DNA of 64,000 bases from Phocoena phocoena (lineage: Eukaryota; Chordata; Mammalia; Artiodactyla; Phocoenidae): NCBI RefSeq assembly GCF_963924675.1, contig NC_089220.1, forward strand, positions 115,956,697-116,020,696, in the 5' to 3' direction. Position numbers and translations under genes: made by a program. The notes beneath the pieces were generated by a model. It did no database searches and was not told where the DNA came from. It saw nothing but the letters and a program-made list of their open reading frames with translations. This document shows positions 22,936 to 36,400 of this stretch, one piece after another. Position 1 is the stretch's first letter, and each line of letters starts with the position of its first letter.

Positions 22936-23597
22936 AAGACATTTTTCAGTGGGCTGCAGTGGGACCAGACCCTGCCCCCTTTGCCCTCTTCCTGGGCATC
23001 CTCGAAGGTGGGTTGGCGCCCCCTGGCCCTGCCTGGCTTCCTGCGAGTTTGAGGCTGTCGTTTGGGTGCAGGAATGTGATGTGCAGGTACTTCTGGAGGC
23101 CCCACTGATCCAGGTGTGTGGGGTGGCCACATCTGCCCCACCCTCGGTAGCCCCAGCGCCACAGTGGCCCCCAAACCCTCACTCATACATGCCCGCACCT
23201 CAGTCCCCAGCAGGGGGAGGGACCCCCTCGGTTGCCCTCCCTTCTGCATACTAGTCTCCTCCTACCTCCATACCTTTATTCATATTGTCTCCCCATCTCT
23301 TGAAATCTCTCCTCCTCCCCAAATCCTGCCCATTCTCGAAAACCCAGAATCAGTCTTACTTCCAAAGCCAATGCTCACACGACTCAGGGGTGGCACCATA
23401 GGCCCCCAGTCTCTCCACCACCCCAAGGGATGTGGCCATGGTTCCCATTCTGCCCCCCATCCGGTGCCCAGCCCAGCATTGAGCAGAGTACCCCAACCCC
23501 ACCCAAGCCCCATAAACACAGTGTTGATTGACTGAGATGCCAGGTGGTTTTCCCCACGTGCCCCTCCCCTTCAGGAAGACTGTTTCTTAGGGACAAG

Positions 23598-24256
23598 TTT
23601 ATTACAGGGAACACACTAACCTCTTTCATAATAGCTAAAGGCATACCAGCTACAAAAATACCAGGCTCTCAAGTGTGGCCAGCTCAGTGTGGGGCCTGGT
23701 TTGAGCCGTGACTGCTGCCGGGTAGGAGCCCATGGCTTCCTCCCGGGCTGCCTTGCAGGCCACAGGGACCCCCAGGAGGAGCGGGGAACGCTGCAGGAGA
23801 GAGGAAGCGCCGTGTCTGGTCACGGTGGTGTGTTCCAAGGCTGAGTGGGTCCAGCTGGAATCCTAGGTTGTCCCGGCCTGCATCACCAGCCCCGATCAGG
23901 AGAAGGCTTCCATGAAGCCTGAAGGCTGGCGGCAGAGCCAGCGTCCGGAGGCTCCTGGACCGAGGGCCTAAACCACCGATTACTTTCTCCAGAGCCCTAG
24001 CTGGCTTCCCAGGGTCAAAGGGGCAGACCAGAGCCTTCCCAAGGCTTGAGGTTCACAGTGCTGACAGACTTCCACCCAAGCAAAGCAACCCCCGGCTGGC
24101 CCTGAACCCCAGGGACCTGCTGACAGAGCCGGGGCCAAGCAGAGAGGCTGCCATGGCTGGAGTGATGACGCCGGGAGAGCTGGGGAGGGAGTGGGCTGGG
24201 AGGATGGCAAGTGCTCCAGCACAGGCAAGGACACGGCGGGGCGGCCTTCCCCACCT
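23598..24256 (-). other. STRA6: STRA6 3' UTR and poly(A) signal
   Basis: Downstream of the STRA6 stop on the minus strand, the first AATAAA is at 23598-23603 (plus strand TTTATT). This gives a 3' UTR of about 660 bases, close to what is usual for this gene. The cleavage site itself is not determined. Confidence 0.65.
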
Positions 24257-24426
24257 TCAGGGCTGGGCACCGTTGGCCCGGGCGTCCGATAGGGCTGTCT
24301 TCCGGAAGGCCTGCAGGGCTGGGTTGTGCAGCAGCGTGTATGCCAGACCCCAGCGGGCCCTGCCTCGGCCTACCCGGGGCCCCGCTCCCTTGGCCAGCCG
24401 GTCCTTGGTCTGCAGCAGCTGCACCC
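24257..24426 (-). CDS. STRA6: STRA6 last coding exon and cytoplasmic tail
   Basis: The acceptor TTTTCAG at 24427-24433 begins an exon for 55 residues, ending NGAQP and TGA at 24257-24259. The tail keeps [11 protein letters not shown]; the tyrosine (about residue 634) corresponds to the family's JAK/STAT-linked phosphotyrosine near human 643. The basic stretch before it is GRGRAR. An overlapping minus-strand frame of 145 codons is a shadow. Confidence 0.93.
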
Positions 24427-27400
24427 CTGAAAAGAGACCTTCCGTGAGTCACTCAACACACACCCAGCCAAGCCCCACCCCCAGCACCAAGACCTGAGCA
24501 GAGTCTGAAAACCCCTTGTGTATGTAGGGTGAGGGAGGCTGAGACTGGGGCTCCAGGTGCCCGTTCACAGGGTGGGAAGCCAGGAGAGTGTGCGGTGCAG
24601 AAGCGTGTTTGTTAAGGCTCAGGGTGTCATCCTCTGGGTGGCCAGCAGAAGAGGGAAAGGATGAGCTCTGTGGAGGGGACTGGAGGCAGGGCTGGGACAA
24701 GGGTCCCCCTCCCTACTGCACACTTCCCAGGCAGCAGGGCAGGGGAGGACGTACTGCTTAGGAGAGGCAGGGGGTGGCCTGGGGTGGTCGGGGTGACGGA
24801 GCCCCTTAGCTCTGAGACAGCTGTCTCATTCTCCACGTGAGGAGTGCGTGTGTGTGCACACACGTGACAGAAAGGGTGTGTATGCTAGTATTATGGGAAA
24901 AATTACCCTGAGACGGACCAGGAGAATTCTCACTTCTTCTCTCCCACAGGCAGCCCAGAGAGGATGCGGGCATTTTCCTAGCCCTGTCTCCCTTGCGTTG
25001 CTGGAGAGGGGGCGTGCCTCCTTCCTGGGAGAAGCCGGGTGGGCTCGATTCCCCCCATTCCCAGTGGAAAGGCTCACCTTCCTCTTCCTCCCCCAGTCTG
25101 AGGCCATCCCGGGGGGCCGTGCGGGGCTGGGGCCCCCGAGTTCGCAGGAGCAGGACGCAGAATGCCGTCGAGGCTGGATGTGACTGGCTGGCCTCCATCT
25201 TCAAGAAGTTGCAGTATGTGTGGTAGCCTGGGTGGGTGGGGAATGGCCGTGCTAGTGCGGGAGGGCCCCAGCCGGCACCTAACACAGACACAGGGAGTGC
25301 CCGGCACACCCTGCGTGCGAGCTCGTGGGCACCTGAGCGTGTCGTACATGCGCTGCACGTGGCCCCCTACACAGCCTGGGGTTACAGACCTCCTCTGTAG
25401 AGACTAGATCAGGGCAGACCCTCCCGCACTGCTGGGGCAGCCTGAGCATCCCCTGCCCCCAGCTCCTGCCCAGTAACCTTACCGGGGTCGAAAGTGGCGG
25501 CTCTAGGTGGCAGCAGGCTGAGGTCCATCTGGCCAAGGTGGACAGCATTGTAGAGGGCAGACAGGAGCACTCGCCAGGTGGCCATCATGGCACCCACCAG
25601 CACATTGATGGGGAAGAGGAGGAAGGTGGCTGCATAGACTGCTCGCCTGGGGCCGGGGAGAAGAGAGCTGAGGCAGGTCCTCACACAGAGTCCCTTCCTC
25701 AGGGTCAATGGCAGACCTAGATGACCACAACTGCCGTGTATTGGTTGGTTACACCTCTGTGTACCCACCTTCTGGGCTGCGTCTGCTCTCTCAACCCAGC
25801 TCGCTCATCCCACCCATCTGGGAGACAGAGGCCCAGAGAGTCTGGGAGCCTTTGCTAAGGCTGTCTGGCTAGTCAGTGGGGTTTAAGTCCAGGTCCACCT
25901 GGATCTTTCTATGACCCTGGTGCCCCCACCTCCCTCTTCTGGGTCCCTTGTCCACTGACTCTAAGTCTCTCCTGGGGCCAAGGTGCTCCCACAGCCTAGC
26001 ACGGAAATAATATTTCTGTTAACCTTCTTCCTGCAAAGGGGAGAGCAGTATCGATCCCCAAAACAGGAAAGGCTCATGGGGGCATTTCTGGCCCTGTGAC
26101 AGGTAAACAGAGAGGTATTTTGGACTAAGCTGGGTCACTGACCCCTTTTAAGGCAAGCTCTTTTTACTGCTCACTGGGCTCCCCGTTAGAGAAAGAGGAA
26201 AGATGGCAGACGAGGGAGAAGGGCACAAGGACAAAGACACCAAAGAAGCAGCTGAGGGCCTAAGGGAGGCGCAAGCCCAGGAGCAACCTCACCGGTTGGT
26301 CAGCTCTGGGCGTCCATGGTGAGTGTCTAGGAAGACCCAGTGGGCTGCCATGTTCTGCAGGGTCACAGCCAGGGCCAAGGTCAGCCAGAAGGGCCTGTGG
26401 GGGATGAGGGGATGGGGCGGGTGTCACTATTAGTGGTCCTCTGGGAAGCGGTCCCAGAGCCCTCGGTCCCTTGCCTCACTCACCACGAGGATTTCAGGGA
26501 TCGGAGGAGCAGAAGGTTCCTGCCGTGGAACACGGGCATGAACACCAGGAAGGTAAGGGCCAAGGTCCCCAGGAAGAAGAGGATCTGCTGCACCAGGAGC
26601 CCTGCCAGCATGGGGAGGAGAACAGGGAAAGGCATCAGCCCACCCTTGCCACTCCCAGGAGCCCCAGGCTTTGGAACTGGGCAGACCTGGTTTCAGACAC
26701 CTGCTCTGCCGCTGCTTAGCTGTGCCACCTTGAGCAAGTTATTTGACCTCTCTGAGCCTTGGTTTCTTCCTCTTTAAAAAGGGGATATGCAGCCCCTACC
26801 CAGGAGGGCTGTCGTGAGGATCCAATGAGACAGTATCTGTGGTAACTCTTTGAAAACCACAGAGTGCTTTGCAAATGTTATTTTCCCCCAGTTGCTCCTG
26901 AGTCCTTGAGGACAAGACAGTATTTGAAATTAATGTTTGCATTCCTACTGGCCAAAGCCTGGCACATGGTAGGTACCTGAAAGTCGCCTGTTGAAACAGT
27001 TGGCTAATTGTTTACATGGGATATGTACAAAAGGGTTTCAGAGGCCTAAAGTTTACCTGTACGAGGAATTATGAATCTTAGTGCTGGTGATTCGTCTACC
27101 CCTTTATCATCTTTTTCCACCTCCGCCAGCAAGGTGAGAACTGAAGGAACCAGCAGCAGAGGGAGAAACCAGGCCCTTGCTTCGGCAACAATGGCCCCAG
27201 CCCCCTCACATTGGCAAGGAATTTATTCACCGCAGTGCCCAGGGGGAGAATCAGAAACTCGGAGCTTGGAGGGGTCCTTGAAGTTAATCTAGTCCAGTTC
27301 TCTCAGAGCAGGGCCCTCCTTGCGGCCCCCAAACATGGCCACATAACCATGCTTGAATACTCCCAGTGACAGGGATGACCTCCTGAGACAGCCCATCATG

Positions 27401-30400
27401 ATATGGCCCTCCCTTACAAAAGCAGGAACATGCCTCCTCGAACTTTCCAGCCCTGGGTCACCTTCTGTGTAAACCCCTGGTGGCACCCAGGAGCCATCCT
27501 CATGTGATGAGTATCCTTTTACCAAGGGCCCCTGCACCTGCCCCCCCACCCCACCTGTGTGGACTCCCTGAGGGCGGGGAAGGCAAGGTGGGTCCCTCCT
27601 CTTGCTTTTGCCCCAGAGCCAGCTCCAGCACAGGCAGACCCCCAGAGGCAGCCAAGACCTGCTGAACCCTCCCCTCCCCCACTCGGGCCAGTGGGGCCTG
27701 CCGAGGTCAGGTGGAGTGGGCAAGGGGGCGCTCACCAAGGCAGGTAAAAGCAGTCTGGTAGGCGGTGAAGCTCATCCAACAAAATATGGCCTGGCGGGAG
27801 GGGCGAGGGCTCAGGGGCCGGGGGCCCATGTCCAGGGCGCCCCCTCGGTGCAGAGCTCGCAGGTTGGCCCTGGGGTGGGAGTGAGGAAGCCAGCGATCTC
27901 AGGGAGCACACACGCTCCCTAATTTCCTGCTCTGGGCCGGCCTCTGGCTGAACTCCCAGTCTAAGTACAACCCACGGCCACGGGCAGGGAAGCCCAGAGC
28001 TGTGGGAGCCCAGAGGAGCTACTAACCCAGCCTGGGAGATCAGGGAGGGCTTCCTGGAGGAGGTGATGTCTGAGTTGCATCTTAAAGGATGAATAAGACT
28101 AAGCTGGTGGGGGGCGGGGCAGGGATCAAGGGAGACAAATTAAGGCAGAAGGCTCAACCTGAGCCAAGTCAGGAACGTGGGACACAACAGTAGGGATGGA
28201 AAGTGATCTGCAGCTCGGCCGTCAGGGCAGGAGGCAAGGTTCCAGGCAGGCAGAAGCTCGAGGGCCTTGACATGCCAGCCTAAGTAGAGCCAGCCCTGTG
28301 AGAAAAGATCCTGGGGCAGGAACCCTGGGCTTGATAAATGTACAGCATACGGACCAGCTCCCTGCCAAGTCCGTGGCCCTCCCCTCCCCATCCACTCTAC
28401 TCCCAGCTAGAAGCTTCTCTCCCTCTCTGCCCACATTTCCTCAGTGCTCTAAGCTTACCATTCACCATGAAAGGGCAAGGTAGGCGGCTTGGCATTCCAC
28501 GTCCCACAATAATCTCTCTGGAGCCCCAGCGCCCGCCAGTCCACTCCTCACCCACACTTCACACTTGTTCTTGCCCACACAGTTCCTCCCGTCTGTGGCA
28601 CCCTTCCTCCCTCATCTCCACTCCCAGGTAGCATGCCAGCTTTCCCAGGTGGCCCCGTGCCAGCCCTTCGTCAGCCGTACATCAGTCGCAGATGTTTCTC
28701 CAACCGGACAGGGATGCCCCACCATCTCCACCCACCACAGGGCAGCTGGGCAGCTGGGCTCAGTAAGAGCCTGGTCCTGCAGGGACTCTCCCTCCCTCCA
28801 GCCCCTAGCTTCTCCCCACAGGCCTCCTGGGTCAGGGGTCCTGCAGGCCCACAGGACTCTGACCCCTTCCCCACGTCTGCACCGGGGGGAGTCAGAGCCT
28901 GTCACTCACCTGTGTGTCACCAGCGAGCGGGTCAGCATGAGGAAGGTGAACAAGCAAGACAGAACCAAGGCCGAGATGTAGCAAACTGGAAGGTGGAAAG
29001 GAAGCAAAGTGGGAGGTCAGGGCCGGGGAGTCTCCTGGGAGACCCCGAACTGCTGCCAGGATGGTACCTGGGTGGGAGTTATCCCTGCCCCACGCCCCAC
29101 TCTGAGCGGAGGCCTCTTGTCACATCCCCTGTTCTCAGATCCAGTATAAGTCGATGACCTTGGTTGACCAATACTGCCAGGTGAGATCTGGTGGCCAAGA
29201 CAGAGAGAGGCCGGCTCTGAGGCTGCAGACCTGGCCCTCACCCCGGTCTTGCTGCTTCCATTGCTGTGTGACCCCCAGTGAGAGACTCCATCCAATGTGG
29301 CATCTGCCTTCAGCTCCATGGCTTCCTGGCTGTGTGGGCTTCAGGGGGTCATTTCCTCTCCCAGCCTCAGCTTGCCCATGCCGGGCACACTGCTGGGCTG
29401 CCCGTCTCCCAGCATGTTGTGAGCCATAAAACCCCATCAGGGCCTGCGTCAGTGGCCTTCGTTAAGATGTGAGCGCCCGTCAGTGTGGCCTGAGTCCATC
29501 AGAATGAGGGAAGTGACCACGGCTATCCATCTCCTCCCTGGGTCGCCACCCACCCTGTCCATTTGCACAGATCATGAGTTCCCTGTATCACCAGCAGCTG
29601 GGGGAGAATGTATGGTGTTGCGAACAAGCCTGGCATTTAGCATAGCAGGGATGCGAGCCTTGGGATTTCTTACAAGTTAGCAGGTGATTCTCAGGCACAG
29701 CCAGTATTGAGGATGACCGCTACAGAAACCCGCGGCCAATCTGCCTGTCCCTGGCTCACTCGTCCGGGGGTGGAAGAGGTCACTTTTCTGAAAGGCGAGG
29801 CTAGGAGAAAGCCCTGGACACGTGCAGCTCTGCCCTGCTCCATCTGCCCTCCTAGAGCCAACACGGTGCCCGCGAAGGTACATTCTGGACTGTTTCTGCC
29901 AGGAGGTGAGGAGCCTGCCTGCTGAGGCTACCCAGGTGAGCGAGTAGGTTAATTGGGGTGAAGGGTTAGCCAGCCCCCTTGGCCCCAGCCTGGCCTTTGG
30001 TCTCCATTTGTCTACCTCTTGTTCCTCTCTACCTCAAATGTGTCCAAACTTGGGTCCCTCCTAATCCTGGTACCCGTAAAATCTTCCTGCACTTTACCTC
30101 CTCTGGGACTCTGCACCTGCCCCCTTCTGGGCACTGATTCCGTGGATCAGTCTGTCTCCCCTATTCAATCAAGTGCCTCTAGGACAAGGTTGCCCTTAGA
30201 GCTTCAGCACCCATTTTGCAGGTAGGAAGATGGAGGTCCAAAGGAGTAAAGTGGCTTGCCCGGGTCACACAGCTGGTAAGTGATGGAGCAGGAATTCTAA
30301 TCTGGTCTGCCTGACTCAGACTGTGAGATTTCTGTGAATGATGCCAGGCTTATAGTCCAGGTGCTAGGGGGGCAGCCCTAAAACAGGCTCTCGGAGCTCA

Positions 30401-33400
30401 GAAGACATTCGCTTCTTAGGCTAAGAACAGACCAAAGGGTCCCCAGGCTCAGAGCTAATCTCAGTTCCATCCCTGGCTTGCTGAGTGCTTGGGGCATATC
30501 TCTAATCCTCTTGGGCCTCAGTTTTCCTTGTCTGTGGACTAGAAGGTTAAACACTGATCTGTTTGACCCCTGCATCCAAGGAGATCCAAAGTGGGAGCAT
30601 TTGGGCTTGGAAACTGCAACATGTGACTAGAAGTGTCAGGTGTGTTGAGTAGAAACCAAATCCATTGTCCTGGACATGTCGCTTCCTCCCTCTGCCTTTT
30701 GATTTCCTGCTCTGTGAGATGAGATCAATGATGCTGACCTAACAGGGCTGCTGTGAGCAAGGTGTGAGCTTGGATGTGGACTGATGTGGGCCATGTCTGC
30801 TCCTGCCTGTGGCCCAGATTGCAGCCAACTTGGAAAATCTCCCTGGAGATGTCATTTTCAGCCCATCCAGAACTTGTCACCTGTCTATCTTGTGGGCTTT
30901 GGCCACAGTTCCAGGGAGCAGACGCACTCAGGAAAGTGGTGGGAGTGGTGGTCGGGGAAGGAAGCAGTCACTGCACACATCCCTGCCCACTCCTACTCCC
31001 TCCCTGATGGTAATCTGTAAGAAAGAGCTGCAGAGCAATCACACCTCCACCTGCCATACTGGCAGCCTAGACTCTGACCATCACATGTTACTCCTCCAGA
31101 GCCAGGGTGCCTTTGCCTGTGCCTTTGCCAGGGACTCCCAAGGCAGCAGAGGGTGCCGGCCCCACGACACCTGACCACCAGGCTTTGTCTCAAGGTGATG
31201 GAGAGCCCCAGCCTGGGCATCAGGAGATTGTGTTCTCCTCTTGGCTCCCGTCTGCCTGGCTGTACGACCTCAGGTGATTCCTTCCCCATGTGTCAAGTGA
31301 GGATACTTCTCAGTCTCGTCCACAAGGCTGTGGAGGTGGCGTAGGTGGGAAACAGGGCTAAGGGATAAGGAGGCATCAGACCACAGAAGGGGAGACTAGT
31401 ATAGTTCCCGGGCCCTGGAGCTCATTGTCAAGGGAAGGAAGGAGAAAGCAAGTGCCTGGAGGACAGGGATTGGGGAAGAGAAAGCATCCGCCCTGCCTGA
31501 CCCCACCCACCTGCCATGAGGATTAGCTCAGAATCCTGGTGCACTGTCCCACTTCACTGCCTCCTTTTCCCCTTCCCCACCCGCAGCAAAGGCCCGGGGC
31601 TGTCCCCTCAGCTCACACATACCACACCCTCCCCCATCTCCACGCCTGCAGAACTGGGCAAAGTCACTAGGGGTGGGGGTGGGAGACACCACACAAGCTA
31701 ACAGGGGCCTGCTGAGGTGACCTTCAGGTCTCAGTGACTTGGAACTGGAAGCTCCAACCACCCCAATTTGGACATGAAGCAGCCAAGATGCAGAAAGGGG
31801 AAGGGACGTGCTCAAGGACACCCCGCATGTCCGCAGCACCTGGGACAGAGCTCAGGTATCCCAGCTGAGGTCCCCACTGCCGGCCCTCAGGGGCTCCCGA
31901 GAGGCCTCACCTTCCAGAGCCCACAGGTAGTGCTTCACCAGCTCCACCACCTCCTGCCTGTCCTCTGAGAGCACGATCCCAAAGCCAGCCAGCAGGTAGG
32001 AGATGTCCGCGGTGATCCCTGCCCTCACCTTCTGGATGGTGGGTATCACGCCCACCAGTAGCAGCAGGGCCACCTGGAAGAACCCGCAAATCAGGGCGGC
32101 AGGGCCTGGCTGTGCTCACACCAGGCACTCCCATCCCAGGAATAGTGCGTTCTGAGACTTCAGGGAAGAAACTCTGGCAGCACACGGGCTGCCTCCCCGT
32201 GCCCCTCACCCTTCACAGTGTTCTCATCTGTCCCTTAGAGCAGCATCCTCTAATCAGCACATTGCAAACAGACACGACTTTAGCCTCATAGGCCTCGGAT
32301 ATGCTTTCAAGCAGCCCGAGTGTACATGTGTGTCTCTGATTGCCTATCAATCATCCATCTACCTGAAACTTCAGAATGTAAACTTTCCAATTTTTCCATG
32401 TTGGACAAAGCAAAGTGTCCTATAAATGAGCACAGGCACTGAAGCTGGACAGGCCTGGATTCAAATTTTGGCTACCCTGAGATATTAACTGTAGGAACTT
32501 GGCCAAGTCAAGTTCATCTCTCAGCCTCAATTTCCTCCATCTGTAAAATGGAGAAAAATCATACCTACCTTCCAGGGTTTTTGATTTTTTGTTTGTTTTT
32601 TTTTTTTCTGAGGGGGGAGTAGTGGTGGTGGGGATTTACCAAACATATATTATCTCACTAAATCTTCCCAACTGAAAGGAATTAATCTATTTCCTCCATT
32701 TCACAGCTAAGCTAATTGTTTCAGGGATGTTGAGTAACTTGCCCAAGGTCACTCAGGAGGTAAATAAAGGAGCTAGGATTTAAATCCACATTTATGTGAC
32801 TCCAAAACTCGTGCTCTGACCCTGTGTGAGCCCAACAAGAGTTACCATCCCCTCTCCTCTGGGTAGGCCAGCATTCCCAAGATGGCCAGAAGCAGCTGGA
32901 CAGGATTTGGGTCGGGGCTTTTGGAGAGCTGAGCTGAGGGCCTGAGCCATCTCAGCCTTGGGGGTTGGGAGCAGGGGTCCAGAGGCAAGTGGCACTACAG
33001 AGGCAGGACATACCTGGTAGATGGCCGTCCCTGTCAGGGTGACTGAAAGCACCAGCTTCAGGGGGAGTCGGAATCCTGCAGTCCCCAAAAGGAGGGGTGT
33101 GGTGAACCCCAGCACCATCCAGCCCCGGGAGCCCCATCCCTCCCGAGGCCTAGGACAAGGGCCAGGGCTCACAGGACCCTGGACCACCAAGGCCAGGCCA
33201 GGGGATTCCCCTTCTCCCAAGCTGGGGTTGTTCTTCCTGATGACAAGAGTTTTGGGGAAAGGAGCGGACCTTCTACTGCAGCTGTTCTACGCAAAAGAGG
33301 GGTGAGGTCACCTGTCACTCTTGACCTCAGCTCCCCACGCCATACCTCGCTGTGGAGTGTAGATGCAGTGTCTGAAGTAGATCCAGGCCCGGGACAGGAA

Positions 33401-36400
33401 GCCCTGCTTGGACGTGTGGGAGCTGCAGAAAGACCCAGGCAGGAGGGAGCTCTCAGGAGAAGCCCCTGCCCTGAGCCTGGACCCCAGGGTTTGGTTCATT
33501 CCTCATCTCTGCCCCACCACGCTGCCCAGTGCCAGCCTCCCAAACAAGCCTGCCTGCCCAGACCTGTCCCCTGGCCCTAGGACCTCACCTGCTTTTCAGC
33601 TTCTTCTGGCAAAGGAGGGTCCTCAGATATTCTTCAGAGTAGCTGTTCCGCAGCCCCTGTGGCGACAGACAAATGGACAAGCAGATGGGACCTGTCTCGA
33701 GCCATCCCTGGGGCCCTGGCTCAGGGTAGGTGCGCGTACAAACCTCTTGGCAGTGCTGGAGTACAGAGAAGGGCCATCCCGTGGGGACGAGGTCCATGCC
33801 CCCCAAAGCTGCCCTTTCCTCCTCCGTAAATGAAAGACTAATCAATCTCCTATCTAAGAACTCTCAATGCAGGGAAGTTCTTCCTAAGGTCTGTCTCCAA
33901 CTCTCTCCCACCTTACTCAGTCACACCACATCACTGCTTTCCTCCTGGCCCTCCGGCCTCTAGTAGCTAAGACTGAAGCAAAAAGGGAACTTATGTCCCA
34001 CAAGCACATCCCTGACCGGGACACGGGATAGGGCCATTTCAGGTCAGATCCCCCCAGCCCTCTCCTACTCCAGGGAGATCACAAGGGTGACCTGATTTGT
34101 CTAAGCCACATTCCAGGCCTTAAACTCCCTGCCAAGTGGCAGAGGCCCACAGTAAGATGCAGTGAGCCCCTGGCCCCTGACGATTAGGAAAATATAGGCC
34201 ATTGTCACCTGTTGCCATGGCAACCCTGGGATCCAGGGCAGGTGTGGGTCAGCTCAAAGCTTGACTGTGTCCTTTGAGGCTTAAAACTCTTCGACCAAGG
34301 GCCAAAGAGGATTTTAGTTCTCCTAAGACTTCCCAAGAGGAAAGGCATGCAATGGAGGGAGAGGCTGAGAAGATCCCTGGAAGGGAAGGGAAGGGCCTGG
34401 ATGAGGTGGTGTGTATCCTGCGGAGCTGCTCCCCTCTTCTGAGCATCTGGAGGGCAGTAGTGACAAGTACTGAGGACCCTACTGCTACCCTGTGAGAGCG
34501 AAACCCGGAGTCAGGTGGGCCTGCGGGGGACCCAGGGTCGCCCCGCAGATGCTGAGCCCACCCGCCTCTTCTCCCCTCACTCTTCATCCCTCCATGGGGA
34601 CCTCACTCTTTCTCTGGCTTCAGTCCTAGCCCCTCTCCTGAGCTCCAGGCCCACAGTCCAGCTGCCCGCCAGACCCCTCAGCGCCACACACCTACAGCTA
34701 CACATCGTCCCCCGCACAACTGCTCTCATCCAGCGTTGTGTATGTCAGCGACTGGCACCACCACCCACCTGCCGTCTGTCCTAGATGCCACCCTTCAAGC
34801 CTTTCCTTCACCCTCCACATCTGCAGAGCAATCAGCCTTTTGCATCGGTGTCTTTAACCTTTCTCAAGGGCCTCTGCGGAGCAGTCTCCCTCTTCCTCCC
34901 CTCTCGCCAGGAAGAGCACTGGGCCCCGCCTCCACCCATGCTCCCAGGTCAGCTGGATGAGCCCTGGTTGCACTTCTCACAGCACAGTGTAAATATATGT
35001 TACTGCGTCCATCTCCCCCAGCAGCCTGGGAGTCCTGGACGTCTGATACGAGCCACTCGGCTAAGTCCATAAACCCAGCCTAGGGCCTGGCACAGGGCAG
35101 GTGCTTAGAAGGTCTACCTAATCTCAAATAAGATTGTCATATCTTGTAAGAATTCTCTCTTGCCATGGGTGCCAGCCGAGGGCCTGGCCTGGCCTCTGCC
35201 TGGGGAGGGGGGACCAACCAGTCCCTCTACGACTCAGCAAACATTTTCTGAGCACCTGTTATGTTCTAGGCTCCACACCGGGCATGACCACGTGTAGGGG
35301 AACAATAGATACGGGCAAGTCCAGGGTGTCTTGGGTGCTGAGTACGAGCCCACCCCAGCCTGCCCCTTTACCTCGGAACCCGCTGTTGCCCCACGACTGA
35401 AGCTTTTCACCAGCTGCACCGGGTACCAAAGGCTGAGGAATCCGAGGCCCAGAAGGAGAGGCAGAGAGGCCAACAGAGAGTAGTACCTGTAGATCTGGAT
35501 GGGCAGAACAACGCCTAGACACACCTACCTTCTGCCTCCTTCCCCCAACCGAAGACCAGGGTTCATTTCCCTTCCCAGCTCCAGGGGGCCCTGAGGGTGG
35601 TCTAGGGTGCATGGGAGGCTTCTGGTTCTTTCACTACCCCCAGCCAGGGCCACTTGGCACCAACTTCTACTTCCCCTTCTCAGGCCCTGCAGAGGTGCTT
35701 GCCCTCTCCCAGGCCCCTGGACTCCCAGGTCCCTTACAGGAGCCAAAGGGAGTATGTTTTGTAATCCCCTCCTACTCACCCCAGGGGGCTGGGATGGGGC
35801 CTGAAACTGGGGACATCCACCTTCTATGTCCCCACGTTCCTGGTGCTTTGACACAGGCCTGATTTTTTCTATTACAGTTTGCAACCTGGGCATCTGGGAA
35901 GTTCATGCTCTGCCTCCTGGAGTTGAGGCCCTCCTAGGGTTGAATATGTATTCATCTATTTGTTAATTCAATCTGTTTTTATTGAGAGCTTAGTATGTGC
36001 CAGGTCCTGGCTGGTGAAAAAGACCAACGAAGTCCCTGCTCTCACGGAAACCACCTAATCTTCAACTCTACCCTGAGGGATTCGTGTTATCAACTTCATT
36101 TATGGGGGCAGGGCAGGGTTGAGGGGAGCCTGAGTCTCAGAAATGTGGTAAGGTGTCCTCAAAACACCTCGCACCACCTGGCGTCATTTCGTATATCTGT
36201 GTGTTTGACTGTGTGTCCCCTTCTGGAATGGCAGCTCTTGGGATGTCAGGGACTTCATCTGTCTTGTTCACAGCTGTATTCCAGTGCCTGGAAATGTCCC
36301 TGGTGCAGAGTATATGCTCAGATATGTTTGTGGAATGAACAAAGGAAGGAAGGGATAAAGCTGGATTCAAACCTGGGTTGTCTGACTCTGTAGGCCACAC